From NCBI RefSeq assembly GCF_014779715.1, contig NZ_JACXYU010000006.1, forward strand, positions 186,001 to 250,000: a stretch of 64,000 nucleotides of DNA. Reading direction: 5' to 3'. Position 1 is the first letter of the stretch. The number at the start of each line of letters is the position of its first letter. Position numbers and translations under genes: made by a program. The DNA is from Streptomyces chumphonensis (GTDB taxonomy: Bacteria; Actinomycetota; Actinomycetes; Streptomycetales; Streptomycetaceae). The notes beneath the pieces were generated by a model that saw only the letters and a program-made list of their open reading frames with translations, was not told the origin of the DNA and searched no databases. Shown here piece after piece: positions 19,124 to 29,551 of this stretch.

Positions 19124-19345
19124 GGGCGCAGTGGCAGGTCTTCGGACTCGTGGGCACGTCCACCGCCAAGGGCGGACACCTACCGGCCGTCGCTTCCCGG
19201 GCCCGACACGGGCCCAGTGACCTTGACGGCGTTCGTTCCCACTCACCGCTGCGGGACAGTCCCGGATTCCCACCGGGTTCCCTCTTGCGTCGCTCCCCTC
19301 GCTCGTCCGGAAGGACGACGGGGGGCGCGAACCGACTGCGCGCCC
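19124..19345 (-). ncRNA. Cobalamin riboswitch controlling the threonine-kinase/PLP/ATP-grasp operon
   Basis: Read on the minus strand, the leader contains the conserved cobalamin-aptamer core. Its elements are GAGGGAA, then CCCGGTGGGAATCCGGGACTG, then CCCGCAGCGGTGA (B12 box region), followed by GGGAAG and the 3' GAAGACCTGCC. The outer stem P1 pairs GGGCGCGCAGT (19345-19335) with ACTGCGCCC (19132-19124). A TAGGCT -10-like box sits at 19352-19347, putting transcription start near the 5' edge of the aptamer. About 130 bases follow before the kinase GTG. Control is expected to be B12-dependent repression, by occlusion or termination; the expression platform was not resolved. Confidence 0.88.
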
Positions 19346-19594
19346 CAGCCTAGGGACGACCGGTGCGACCCGACAGGGGTCCGCCGGGGGTTGGCCGGAA
19401 GTGGGTGGTGCGTCTTGACGGTGTCCCCGGGCGCCGGCGGGGAGCGCAGGTGCTCCGGCCCCCCGGGTCCGGGCCTACCGTCTCGGCCACTACGGCCGGA
19501 TCACGCCTCCGTGCCGGGTCGTCCCGTGCGTCAGACTGGGGCGCCCACGACCCGGGTGCACCGCCTGTGCGGTGACCGAGAGACAGGAGCCGCG
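19346..19594. other. Divergent promoter region between the riboswitch operon and the haem membrane protein gene
   Basis: About 250 bases with no gene. It should hold the leftward promoter of the riboswitch transcript (TAGGCT at 19352-19347) and the rightward promoter of the next gene (a TACCGT box at 19476-19481 is one candidate). No repeat or operator stood out. Confidence 0.4.
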
Positions 19595-20581
19595 ATGGCG
19601 TCCGAGGCGAGACCGGCCGGGGCGGGGTCGCCCACTCCGGCGGTACGCACGCCCCCACCCGACCGCGTGGCCCTCCGGGGCGATCTCCGCGCGGCCCTGC
19701 CCGACGCCGCCGCGGCGGTGCTGGTGACGGCGGCCGTGTTCGGCTTCCTCTACGTGCGCATGGACTCCGGCGCCTCGGACACCGTCGCCGTCATGCCCTT
19801 CATGGACGACCCCGGCACCTACTGGATGTACCTGCTCAGCCAGGCGTTCGGCTGGTCCGGGCTGCTGTGGGCCTGGGGCACGGTCATGCTCGGCCTGCTG
19901 CTCTCCGGCCGCCGGCCCGGTGGCCTGCCGGTCCGCCGGGAGACGCTGGAGCGCTGGCACCGCACGACGAGCCTGACCACCATGGCACTGATGGCCGCCC
20001 ACGCGCTGATGTTCGCCGCCGAACTGGTGCGCTACGAGACGTCGCTGGCCTGGGCGGAGCGACTGTGGGCGGGCTTCGCCGACAGCTTCGTCCCCGGATG
20101 GTACGACTCCGGGACCGGCCAGATCGCCATTCCGATCGGCCAGGGCGCCCTGTACCTGGCGGTCCCCCTGGGGCTGCTGTTCTACGTACGGCACCGCATC
20201 GGGGCGAACACCTGGCGGCGCCTGCACCGGTTCGTGGTCGTCGTGTACGTGCTGAGCGTGTGGCACACGCTGCTGTACGGGACGAACGTCTGGTACGGGG
20301 AGTGGCCGCGCACCGTGCTGTGGCTCCTGCAACTCCCCGTGGCGGCCATGCTGTTGTACCGCCTCCTGCGCCCCGCCCGGCGGGCGCAGCGACTCGGCCC
20401 GCCGCCCGGCACCGGCGCGGGGGCCCTCGCCCCGACCTGGGCGACGCGGGCCCTGGGCCGCGTCGTGGCCGCCGCCGTCCTCGTCGGGCTGGTCGTCGTG
20501 CCGGTGTCCGGGCACGACGGCGGACGGGACCGGCCGGCCGAGACGCCCGCCACCACCCCGCACGACCACGCGACCGAATGA
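19595..20581 (+). CDS. Ferric-reductase-like transmembrane haem protein
   Basis: A 328-residue membrane protein with about six to seven helices. Two helices carry histidine pairs spaced as in bis-His haem b sites of the ferric reductase/NOX transmembrane domain: RWHRTTSLTTMALMAAHAL and RLHRFVVVVYVLSVWHTL. There is no FAD or NAD(P) domain, so another protein must supply electrons. The C-terminal tail is Pro/His rich and ends HDHATE. ATG at 19595 has AGACAGGAGCC upstream. It lies between two cobalamin riboswitches pointing outward, so a role in metal (cobalt, iron) or corrinoid reduction is worth considering; that is inference. Confidence 0.8.
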   Translation: MASEARPAGAGSPTPAVRTPPPDRVALRGDLRAALPDAAAAVLVTAAVFGFLYVRMDSGASDTVAVMPFMDDPGTYWMYLLSQAFGWSGLLWAWGTVMLGLLLSGRRPGGLPVRRETLERWHRTTSLTTMALMAAHALMFAAELVRYETSLAWAERLWAGFADSFVPGWYDSGTGQIAIPIGQGALYLAVPLGLLFYVRHRIGANTWRRLHRFVVVVYVLSVWHTLLYGTNVWYGEWPRTVLWLLQLPVAAMLLYRLLRPARRAQRLGPPPGTGAGALAPTWATRALGRVVAAAVLVGLVVVPVSGHDGGRDRPAETPATTPHDHATE

Positions 20582-20591
20582 CGGCCCCTCG

Positions 20592-20619
20592 CCGAAGCCG
20601 CCGTGGTGCGCCGCTTCGG
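20592..20619 (+). terminator. Possible weak terminator hairpin after the haem protein gene
   Basis: Inverted repeat CCGAAGC (20592-20598) and GCTTCGG (20613-20619), 11 bases after the stop, with a 14-base loop and no T tract. It could end the upstream transcript just before the second riboswitch. Confidence 0.35.
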
Positions 20620-20643
20620 GCGGTGGGATGATGTCCGACGACA

Positions 20644-20794
20644 AGGCGACGGCGGAACGAGGAAGCCGGTGTGAATCCGGCGCGGTCCCGCCACTGTGAC
20701 CGGCGAGCCGGTCCCGACAGGCCACTGCCCGAAGACGGGTGGGAAGGCCGGGGCAGGCACCGACCCGGGAGCCAGGAGACTCACGCCGTCGCCT
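20644..20794 (+). ncRNA. Second cobalamin riboswitch, upstream of the [2Fe-2S] protein gene
   Basis: Clear cobalamin aptamer on the plus strand: GAGGAAGCCGGTGTGAATCC, then GCGGTCCCGCCACTGTGA, GGGAAGGCCGG, and the 3' GGGAGCCAGGAGACTC. The closing stem P1 is perfect over 11 bases: AGGCGACGGCG (20644-20654) with CGCCGTCGCCT (20784-20794). The coding gene starts 50 bases after it, and a CCGGGG/CCCCGG hairpin lies between. Confidence 0.93.
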
Positions 20795-20806
20795 CCTCGA
20801 CGAACC

Positions 20807-20825
20807 CCGGGGCGGATCTCCCCGG
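20807..20825 (+). promoter_or_regulatory. Candidate expression-platform hairpin of the second cobalamin riboswitch
   Basis: CCGGGG (20807-20812) pairs with CCCCGG (20820-20825) around a seven-base loop, immediately before the ribosome site GAGAGGGAGGG and the ATG at 20844. It could switch with the aptamer to expose or hide the ribosome site. Confidence 0.45.
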
Positions 20826-20843
20826 AGAGAGGGAGGGCGCGGC

Positions 20844-21248
20844 ATGTCCGCACCACCGACCCGAACGACGGGCGCCGCTGCGGGCGGCGGCGCGGCGAGG
20901 GGCCCGCTGCCGTGCCGCGTCGTCGTGTGCCGGGACTGCTGCTGCGGCAGCCCGAAGATCACCGGTGTCGACCACGCGGCCCAGACCGAGCGGCTGCGCG
21001 CGGCCGCCCCCGTACGCGTCTCCGACTGCCTCGACGTCTGCGACCAGGCCAACGTCGTCGTGGTGCAGCCCTCCGCCGAAGGCCGGGCGGCCGGGGCCCG
21101 GCCGGTGTGGCTGGGGCTGGTCAACGATCCGGCCGCGACCGAGGACGTCGTCGACTGGATCCGCGACGGCGGCCCCGGTGTCGCGCCGCTGCCGGAGATC
21201 CTGGACCTCTACACCTTCACCCCGCCGGGGCGGCGGACCGCGCCGTGA
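20844..21248 (+). CDS. Small [2Fe-2S] ferredoxin-domain protein under cobalamin riboswitch
   Basis: A 134-residue protein with a thioredoxin-like [2Fe-2S] ferredoxin pattern. VVVCRDCCCGSPKIT supplies the first cysteines near residues 31-36 and DCLDVCDQANVVVV the second pair about 37 residues later. Similar proteins occur beside cobalamin or cobalt-transport genes in actinomycetes, but their partner is not established. Function here is therefore only electron transfer or Fe-S delivery linked to B12. It is the sole gene after the riboswitch and is closed by a strong palindromic terminator. ATG at 20844 is preceded by GAGAGGGAGGG. Confidence 0.75.
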   Translation: MSAPPTRTTGAAAGGGAARGPLPCRVVVCRDCCCGSPKITGVDHAAQTERLRAAAPVRVSDCLDVCDQANVVVVQPSAEGRAAGARPVWLGLVNDPAATEDVVDWIRDGGPGVAPLPEILDLYTFTPPGRRTAP

Positions 21249-21256
21249 GCCGGCGG

Positions 21257-21292
21257 CACCCGGGCCGTCCCCGCGCGGGGACGGCCCGGGTG
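21257..21292. terminator. Perfect 18-base palindromic bidirectional terminator
   Basis: CACCCGGGCCGTCCCCGC and its exact complement form a 36-base palindrome between the convergent [2Fe-2S] gene and katG. It can terminate both transcripts. Confidence 0.8.
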
Positions 21293-21297
21293 GCGGA

Positions 21298-23918
<2,621 letters not shown>

Positions 23919-24329
23919 ATGAGTGACCTCCTGGGACGACTGCGGGCGCGTGGCTGGCGGGTGACGTCCCAGCGGCGCGTCGTCGTCGAGGTCCTCGACG
24001 GGGACCACGTCCACCTCACCGCCGACGAGGTGCACGTCCGGGCGGCCCGGCGGCTGGCCGAGATCTCCCGCGCGACCGTCTACAACACCTTGAGCGAGCT
24101 GGTCGCCCTGGGCGAGGTCAAGGAGGTCGCGACCGACGGGCGCGCCCGCCGCTACGACCCCAACGCGGCACGACCGCACCAGCACCTCGTGTGCTCCGGC
24201 TGCGGCACCATCCGCGACGTCCACCCGTCCGGCGACCCCCTGGCCGCGCTCCCCGACACCGAGCGCTTCGGGTTCACGGTGGCGGAGGCCGAGGTCACCT
24301 ACCGGGGCCTGTGCCCCTCGTGCGTCTGA
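23919..24329 (+). CDS. Fur-family transcriptional regulator (FurA/CatR/PerR type)
   Basis: A 136-residue Fur-family repressor. The winged helix (residues about 5-75) has RVTSQRRVVVEVLDG and the recognition helix SRATVYNTLSELVALG. The metal-binding region has HQHLVCSGCGTI and a C-terminal CPSC, giving the two CxxC pairs of the structural zinc site. The divergent katG makes peroxide sensing (CatR/PerR-like or FurA) the likely role, with auto-regulation from the shared intergenic region. ATG at 23919 has AGAGGAGAAG upstream. The 3' end overlaps the ROK gene tail to tail by 31 bases. Confidence 0.92.
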   Translation: MSDLLGRLRARGWRVTSQRRVVVEVLDGDHVHLTADEVHVRAARRLAEISRATVYNTLSELVALGEVKEVATDGRARRYDPNAARPHQHLVCSGCGTIRDVHPSGDPLAALPDTERFGFTVAEAEVTYRGLCPSCV

Positions 24330-25273
24330 GGACGTGCGGGGCCGTCCGGGGGCGCGGCGGCCGCCGCCGCGCCGACCAGTCCCGCGTCCAGCGTGCGCCG
24401 CGCGGGAACGACCCGGATGTCCCGGGTGAAGTCGAGCACGGCGTAGGTCGCCAGGTGCTCTCGGATCGGCGTGAGGAGGACCTCGCCGGACCGGGCCACG
24501 CCGCCGCCGACGACGACGAGTTCGATCTCGACCAGAGCGGCCGTCGCCGCGATCGCGGCGGCCAGGGCCCGGCCCGCGCGGTCGTACGCCGCCGACGCCC
24601 GGACGTCTCCCGCGCGGGCCGACGCGGCGACGGCCGCCGCGTCGGGTGCGACGCCCTCCGGCGGCGCCCACCCGGCCGCCCGGGCGTGGGCCGCGATCGC
24701 CGTACCGCTGGCCATGCCCTCCACGCAGCCCCGGCCGCCGCACGGGCACCGCGGCCCGTCCAGGTCGACGCTCATGTGGCCGATGTGGCCCGCGTTCCCC
24801 GTGCGGCCCGGGTGCACGGTGCCGCCGAGCACCAGGCCGCCACCCACTCCGGTCGACACGACCATGCACAGCGCTGCGGTCACGCCGCGCGCGGCGCCGA
24901 GCCAATGCTCCGCCGCCGTCATGGCGAGGGCGTCGCCGACGAGTCGCGGCCGGACGCCGTCGGGCAGCCGGGGATGTTCGGCGATCCGGTCGACGAGGGG
25001 GAAGCGGCGCCAGGCCGGGATGTTGACCGGACTCACCGTGCCCCGCCCGGCGTCGACCGGACCGGCGCAGGCGACACCCAGGCGCGTAAGTCCGCCCCAG
25101 GCGCGGTGGGCGGCCAGGTCGTCGAGCACCGAGAAGACCGCGGCCATCAGCTCGACGGCCGTTCGCCGTGCCGGGGTGGGCCGCCGGGTACGCGTGAGCG
25201 TGGTACCCGCCGGATCCAGGAGGGCCCCGGCGATCTTCGTGCCCCCGATGTCCAGCGCTCCGTAAACCGTCAC
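24299..25273 (-). CDS. ROK family protein (sugar kinase type)
   Basis: A 324-residue ROK protein without an N-terminal HTH, so a kinase rather than a repressor. It has the ATP phosphate motif DIGGTKI at residues 8-14, the GHIGHM histidine, and the cysteine zinc motif CPCGGRGCVE. Family members phosphorylate glucose, fructose or N-acetyl sugars; the exact sugar cannot be read. GTG start at 25273. It converges on the Fur gene with a 31-base overlap of coding ends, an unusual packing that leaves no room for a separate terminator. Confidence 0.88.
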   Translation of the reverse strand: MTVYGALDIGGTKIAGALLDPAGTTLTRTRRPTPARRTAVELMAAVFSVLDDLAAHRAWGGLTRLGVACAGPVDAGRGTVSPVNIPAWRRFPLVDRIAEHPRLPDGVRPRLVGDALAMTAAEHWLGAARGVTAALCMVVSTGVGGGLVLGGTVHPGRTGNAGHIGHMSVDLDGPRCPCGGRGCVEGMASGTAIAAHARAAGWAPPEGVAPDAAAVAASARAGDVRASAAYDRAGRALAAAIAATAALVEIELVVVGGGVARSGEVLLTPIREHLATYAVLDFTRDIRVVPARRTLDAGLVGAAAAAAPPDGPARPQTHEGHRPR

Positions 25274-25343
25274 GCCACAGCGTCTCTGATCGGAGCGCGG
25301 AAAGCCACGGGGACGTCGGGCCCGCCGCCGGGCCGGTGGTGGG

Positions 25344-26153
25344 TCAACGGCGGCGGGGGCGGCCGGTGCCGCGCCGCCCGCCGGTGCCCCCGCGCGGCTT
25401 CCTCCCGGCGGACCCGGTGCCGGAGGAGGCCCGGTGCGTCCCGGCCGCGCCCGAACGCTTCCCCTGCTTCCCCGGCCTCTCGGGCCGCGGCTGCTCCGGC
25501 GCGTCGGACCGGCGTCGGCCGCGCGTGCTGTTCACGGTCCGCCCGCGCACGACGCCGATGAAGTCCTCCACGGCGTCCGTCGTCCGCTCCTCCGGCCAGG
25601 CCAGCGCGACGCCCGACTGCGGCGCGTCGGCCACCGTCCGGTAGGTGAGGTCCCTGCGGTGGTGCAGGCGGGCCAGGGACTGGGGGACGACCAGCAGGCC
25701 GACGCCCGCCGCCACGAGTTCGACGGCGTCCCCGGTCGTGGCCGGACGGTCCAGCGCGGGCCGGCCGGGAGGCCCTTCCCAGTCGAGCGTGTCGTCCAGG
25801 GGGTGGAGGAGGATCTCGTCCGCCAGCTCCGCGAGCACCACCTCGTCCGCCGCCGTCACCAGGTGGTCCTTCGGCACCACGACGACGGTGGTCTCGGTGT
25901 ACAGGGGGATGGCGTGGAGCGCCGTCCGGTCCACGGGCAGCCGCAGCAGCGCCGCGTCGGCCGCACCCCGCAGGAGCACCTCGGAGGCGTCGGCGGGGGA
26001 GACGTCCACCAGGCGCAGCGGGACACCGGGATACCGCTCCTCCCACGTCCGCACCCACTTGCCGGGCGTCACGCCGGGAACGTACGCGAGGCGGAACCCC
26101 TGCGGGGACGCGGCGGGGGTGGGCGGGGGAGGGGGTGGTTCCTGGCCTGTCAC
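25344..26153 (-). CDS. LysR-type substrate-binding-domain protein lacking HTH, with basic tail
   Basis: A 269-residue protein whose residues about 18-205 match the LysR ligand-binding domain (FRLAYVPGVTPGKW, LRGAADAALLRLPVD, AAGVGLLVVPQSLARLHH). The helix-turn-helix that normally precedes it is missing; instead there is a Pro-rich start. The last 60 residues are very basic and rich in Arg, Gly, Pro and Ser. It may have lost DNA specificity or bind nucleic acid through the tail. Such HTH-less proteins are common in streptomycetes next to DUF5997 genes, as here, where the two genes diverge over 57 bases. Function unknown. Confidence 0.8.
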   Translation of the reverse strand: MTGQEPPPPPPTPAASPQGFRLAYVPGVTPGKWVRTWEERYPGVPLRLVDVSPADASEVLLRGAADAALLRLPVDRTALHAIPLYTETTVVVVPKDHLVTAADEVVLAELADEILLHPLDDTLDWEGPPGRPALDRPATTGDAVELVAAGVGLLVVPQSLARLHHRRDLTYRTVADAPQSGVALAWPEERTTDAVEDFIGVVRGRTVNSTRGRRRSDAPEQPRPERPGKQGKRSGAAGTHRASSGTGSAGRKPRGGTGGRRGTGRPRRR

Positions 26154-26210
26154 CGGGCCAGGCTACCGGCGTGGTCGGGGAGGGCGCGGACGCTCGATAT
26201 CCTGGACGGC

Positions 26211-26618
26211 ATGACGGCGCACCGGAAGACCCAGACCATGAAGCCCGCGACGGCGGCCAAGAAGCTGGGTGTGTACCTCGACGCCACCCCCGCGGAGTTC
26301 CGGGACGGGGTCGTCTCCCGGGACGAACTGAACGCCCTCCAGGCCGATCCGCCCGCCTGGCTGCGGGAGCTGCGGCGCGACGGCCCCCACCCGAGGCCCG
26401 TGGTCGCGGCCCGCCTCGGCGTCTCCATCTCGGGCCTCGCGCGCGGCGGCGTCACCGAAGCGCTCACCTCGGAGCAGATCGAGGCGCTGAAGCAGGAGGA
26501 CCCGGAGTGGCTCCGCAAGGAGCGCGCCACACAGGCCGACGTCCGCGCCGAGGCCGCGCGGCTGAAGGAGAAGAAGCAGGCCCGTGAGGCCGAGGAGGCC
26601 CGCCCCCGCTCGGCCTGA
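26211..26618 (+). CDS. DUF5997 family protein
   Basis: A 135-residue soluble protein. It starts with KTQTMKPATAAKKLGVYLDATP, followed by an HTH-like segment (LGVSISGLARGGVTEALTSEQIEAL) and a charged coiled tail. It matches the DUF5997 family known in actinobacteria; no biochemical role is known. A TATCCT -10-like box ends seven bases before the ATG, suggesting a leaderless transcript. It is divergent from the LysR-domain gene. Confidence 0.82.
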   Translation: MTAHRKTQTMKPATAAKKLGVYLDATPAEFRDGVVSRDELNALQADPPAWLRELRRDGPHPRPVVAARLGVSISGLARGGVTEALTSEQIEALKQEDPEWLRKERATQADVRAEAARLKEKKQAREAEEARPRSA

Positions 26619-26636
26619 CCGGCGGGCGGTCGCTCC

Positions 26637-28046
26637 TCAGCGCAGCAGGCCGTCGGGCAGCACCGCGAGGACGGGGCCCGCCGCGACGCCCAGGGCCACG
26701 GTCGCGGCCGCCGCCCCCACGGCCGTCGTGGACGCCCAGGGGCGCGCGTCCTCCACCGGTGCGGTCTCCGGCGGCCCCGGCGTGAGGGCCGGGGCCAGCC
26801 AGCGCAGGTAGTAGAAGAGGCTGGCCACGGTGTTCAGCGCCGCGACGACCACGAGCCAGGCCAGGCCACCGTCCCAGGTCGCGGAGAAGACGGTCAGCTT
26901 GCCGACGAACACGGCCGTCGGCGGGGTGCCCACGAGGCCCAGGAGGCAGACCGCCAGCGCGGCGGTCGTCCACGGCCGGTGCCGACCGAGCCCCCGGTAG
27001 GCGCCCAGCGTCGTCCGGGTCGGCAGGGCGGCGGCCACGGCGAAGGCGCCCACGTTGGTGAGCGCGTAGGCCGCGAGGTAGAACAGCAGCCCGCGCAGGG
27101 CGTCCTCCCGACCCGCGACCGCGACGGCCATCAGGGCGTACCCCGCCTGGCCGACCGTGGAGTAGCCCAGGAGCCGCAGCGGGTCCCGCTGGCCGAACGC
27201 GGCGAGGTTGCCGAGCGTCATCCCGGCCGTGGCGACGGCCGCCACCAGCAGCCGCCAGTCCACGACGGAGTCGGGGACGGCGAGCAGGACGCGGGCCAGC
27301 GCGATGAGGCCGCCGATCTTCGGCACCGTGGTGAGGAAGGCGGCGGCCGGCACGGTCGCCCCCGTCGCGGCGTCCGGTACCCAGAAGTGGCCCGGCACCG
27401 CGCCCGCCTTGAACAGCAGCCCGGCCAGCAGGGCGACGACGCCCACCGCGAGCGCGGCCCTCGGCGCGCCGCCCAGGGCGTCCCGCAGTCCCGCGTAGTC
27501 GGTGGCGCCCGCGAGGCCGTAGAGCAGCGTGACGCCGAGCAGCAGGGTGATGCCGAGGAGGGCCCCGAGGAGGTACGTCTTGAGCGCGGCCTCGGCCCCC
27601 CGCGCGTCGCGGGCCCATCCGGCCAGCGCGTACAGGGGGAAGGAGGCCAGCAGGTAGGCGACGGCGAGGACCAGCAGGTCGGAGGCGCCCGCGAGAAGAA
27701 CGCTGCCGAGCGACCCGAGGAGCACGAGCACGGAGAACTCGGCCTCCCGCCGGTCGCCCCGGGTCCGCTCGACGGAGAGGGCGAGCACCGCCAGTGCGGC
27801 CAGCGGCACCAGGACGCGCGCGGTGTGGGTCGGCCCGTCGACGGCGTAGGTGTGCGCGTACACCATGCGGTCGTCCCCGGCGGCCTGGACGACGGCCGCC
27901 GCAAGGGAGCCGACGAGCGCGAGGGCCGCGATCAGCCGGGCGGGCCACTGGCGCTGCCGGGGCAGGTAGGAGCCGGTGAGCAGGGTGAGGACGGCCCCGA
28001 GGAGCAGCAGCAGCTCGGGGGCCAGGGCCAGCGGATCCATGGCCAT
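26637..28046 (-). CDS. nuoN: NADH-quinone oxidoreductase subunit N (complex I-like)
   Basis: A 469-residue antiporter-like membrane subunit with about 14 helices. The mid-membrane lysine region FKAGAVPGHFWVPDAATGATVPAAAF is kept. The helix that usually has Glu before LSLP (E. coli NuoN Glu133) reads YLLASFPLYAL, without the acidic residue. It is the last gene of an eight-gene nuo set without NADH or Fe-S modules. ATG at 28046, five bases after the nuoM stop. Confidence 0.9.
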   Translation of the reverse strand: MAMDPLALAPELLLLLGAVLTLLTGSYLPRQRQWPARLIAALALVGSLAAAVVQAAGDDRMVYAHTYAVDGPTHTARVLVPLAALAVLALSVERTRGDRREAEFSVLVLLGSLGSVLLAGASDLLVLAVAYLLASFPLYALAGWARDARGAEAALKTYLLGALLGITLLLGVTLLYGLAGATDYAGLRDALGGAPRAALAVGVVALLAGLLFKAGAVPGHFWVPDAATGATVPAAAFLTTVPKIGGLIALARVLLAVPDSVVDWRLLVAAVATAGMTLGNLAAFGQRDPLRLLGYSTVGQAGYALMAVAVAGREDALRGLLFYLAAYALTNVGAFAVAAALPTRTTLGAYRGLGRHRPWTTAALAVCLLGLVGTPPTAVFVGKLTVFSATWDGGLAWLVVVAALNTVASLFYYLRWLAPALTPGPPETAPVEDARPWASTTAVGAAAATVALGVAAGPVLAVLPDGLLR

Positions 28047-28051
28047 GGGCC

Positions 28052-29551
28052 TCACCGGGAGACCAGCTCGACGACCCGCCGCGCCGCCGGTTCCACCGTG
28101 TCCAGCAGCCACCGGGGCGCGAGCCCGACGGCCACCGAGAGCGCCAGGAGCGGCACCACCGACCAGGTCTCGGCCGGTCGTAGATCGTGCACCGGGGCGG
28201 TGGCGCTCCCCGGCGGGCCGAGGAACACCCGGTGCAGCGCCCGCAGGAACAGCCCGGCGGTGACGAGGATGCCGAGGAGCGCCAACGCCGTGGGAACGGG
28301 GGCCGGGCCGAGCGACCCGGCGAAGATCTGGAACTCGGCGACGAAGCCGCTGAAGCCGGGCAGGCCGAGCGAGGCGAAGGCGGCCAGCGCGGTGAGGGCC
28401 GCGAAGCGCGGCGCGGGGCCGGCGAGCCCGCCGAAGGCGTCCATCGCGTAGGTGCCCGCCCGGTCCCACAGCACCCCGGAGAGGAGGAACAGCGCCCCGG
28501 TGATCAGGCCGTGGCTGACCATCTGCGCCACCGCGCCGCTGACCGCCACGGTCCGCGTCCCGGTGTCACCGCCGCCGAGCATCCCGGCGGCTCCCAGCGC
28601 CAGCAGGATGTACCCCATGTGGTTGACGCTGGTGTAGGCCACCATCCGTTTGAAGCCGGTCTGCGCGAGGGCGACCAGCGCCCCGTACAGCACGGAGACC
28701 ACGCCCACGACCACGACGACGAGCGCGTACGTCCGCCAGGCGTCCGGCAGCACCGGCATGGCGATGCGGACGAACCCGTAGGTGCCCATCTTCAGCAGGA
28801 CGGCGGCCAGGACGGCCGAACCGGCGGCGGGGGCGTCGGTGTGGGCGGGCGGCAGCCAGGTGTGGAAGGGGAACGTCGGGGTCTTGACGGCGAGCCCGAC
28901 ACACACGGCCAGCAGCACGAGCGCACCCCCGGCGCCCTCACCCCGCAGCGGCGGGTCGGCGGTCAGCTCGACGAGGTCGAAGGTGTGCGGGGACGAGGCG
29001 GCGTACAGGCCGATGAACCCGAGCAGCAGCGCGAGCGAGCCGACGAAGGTGTAGAGGAAGAACCGCAGCGCCGAGCGCGCGGCCCGCGCACCGTGCCCCC
29101 AGCCGGCGATGACGAGGTACATCCCGACGATGGAGAGGTCGAAGAAGAGGAAGAAGAGGATCAGGTCGAGGGCGGCGAACAGCCCGAGGCACGTGGTCTC
29201 CAGAGCGAGGAAGAGGGCGGCGAAGCGGCGGACGTCGCGTTCCCCCTCCCGGCGCAGCGTGTGGACGGCGCACATGAGGAAGACGACGGCGGTGAGGGCG
29301 AGCAGCGGCAGCGACAGGCCGTCGACGCCGACGTGGTAGGCCGCGCCGGCGCCGGGGATCCAGGGCCGGTCGGTCTCGTGGCCGATGCCCTCGCCGTCGT
29401 ACGTCACCCACAGCGCGACCGTGAGCGCGAACTCCCCCGCCGCGACCACCACCCACGCCCACACCACCACGCGGTCCGGCAGCCTGCGGGCGGCCAGCAG
29501 CAGCGCGGCCGCGACGAGCGGGGCGAAGACGGTCAGGGAGAGCACGCTCAC
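28052..29551 (-). CDS. nuoM: NADH-quinone oxidoreductase subunit M (complex I-like)
   Basis: A 499-residue antiporter-like subunit. The key lysine lies in LAVKTPTFPFHTWLPPAHTDAP and the second in VLLKMGTYGF. The position of the conserved Glu (E. coli Glu144) reads FFDLSIVGMY, an Asp. Helices and the discontinuous TM region are otherwise complete, so proton or ion translocation is plausible. GTG at 29551 overlaps the nuoL stop (GTGA); a second GTG lies six bases on. Confidence 0.92.
   Translation of the reverse strand: MSVLSLTVFAPLVAAALLLAARRLPDRVVVWAWVVVAAGEFALTVALWVTYDGEGIGHETDRPWIPGAGAAYHVGVDGLSLPLLALTAVVFLMCAVHTLRREGERDVRRFAALFLALETTCLGLFAALDLILFFLFFDLSIVGMYLVIAGWGHGARAARSALRFFLYTFVGSLALLLGFIGLYAASSPHTFDLVELTADPPLRGEGAGGALVLLAVCVGLAVKTPTFPFHTWLPPAHTDAPAAGSAVLAAVLLKMGTYGFVRIAMPVLPDAWRTYALVVVVVGVVSVLYGALVALAQTGFKRMVAYTSVNHMGYILLALGAAGMLGGGDTGTRTVAVSGAVAQMVSHGLITGALFLLSGVLWDRAGTYAMDAFGGLAGPAPRFAALTALAAFASLGLPGFSGFVAEFQIFAGSLGPAPVPTALALLGILVTAGLFLRALHRVFLGPPGSATAPVHDLRPAETWSVVPLLALSVAVGLAPRWLLDTVEPAARRVVELVSR

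Noticed and set aside
18997..19179. Upstream extension of the threonine-kinase frame to 19179.
   Set aside because: The extension runs into the riboswitch and lacks kinase similarity; the GTG at 18993 has a strong GGAGGAGG site.
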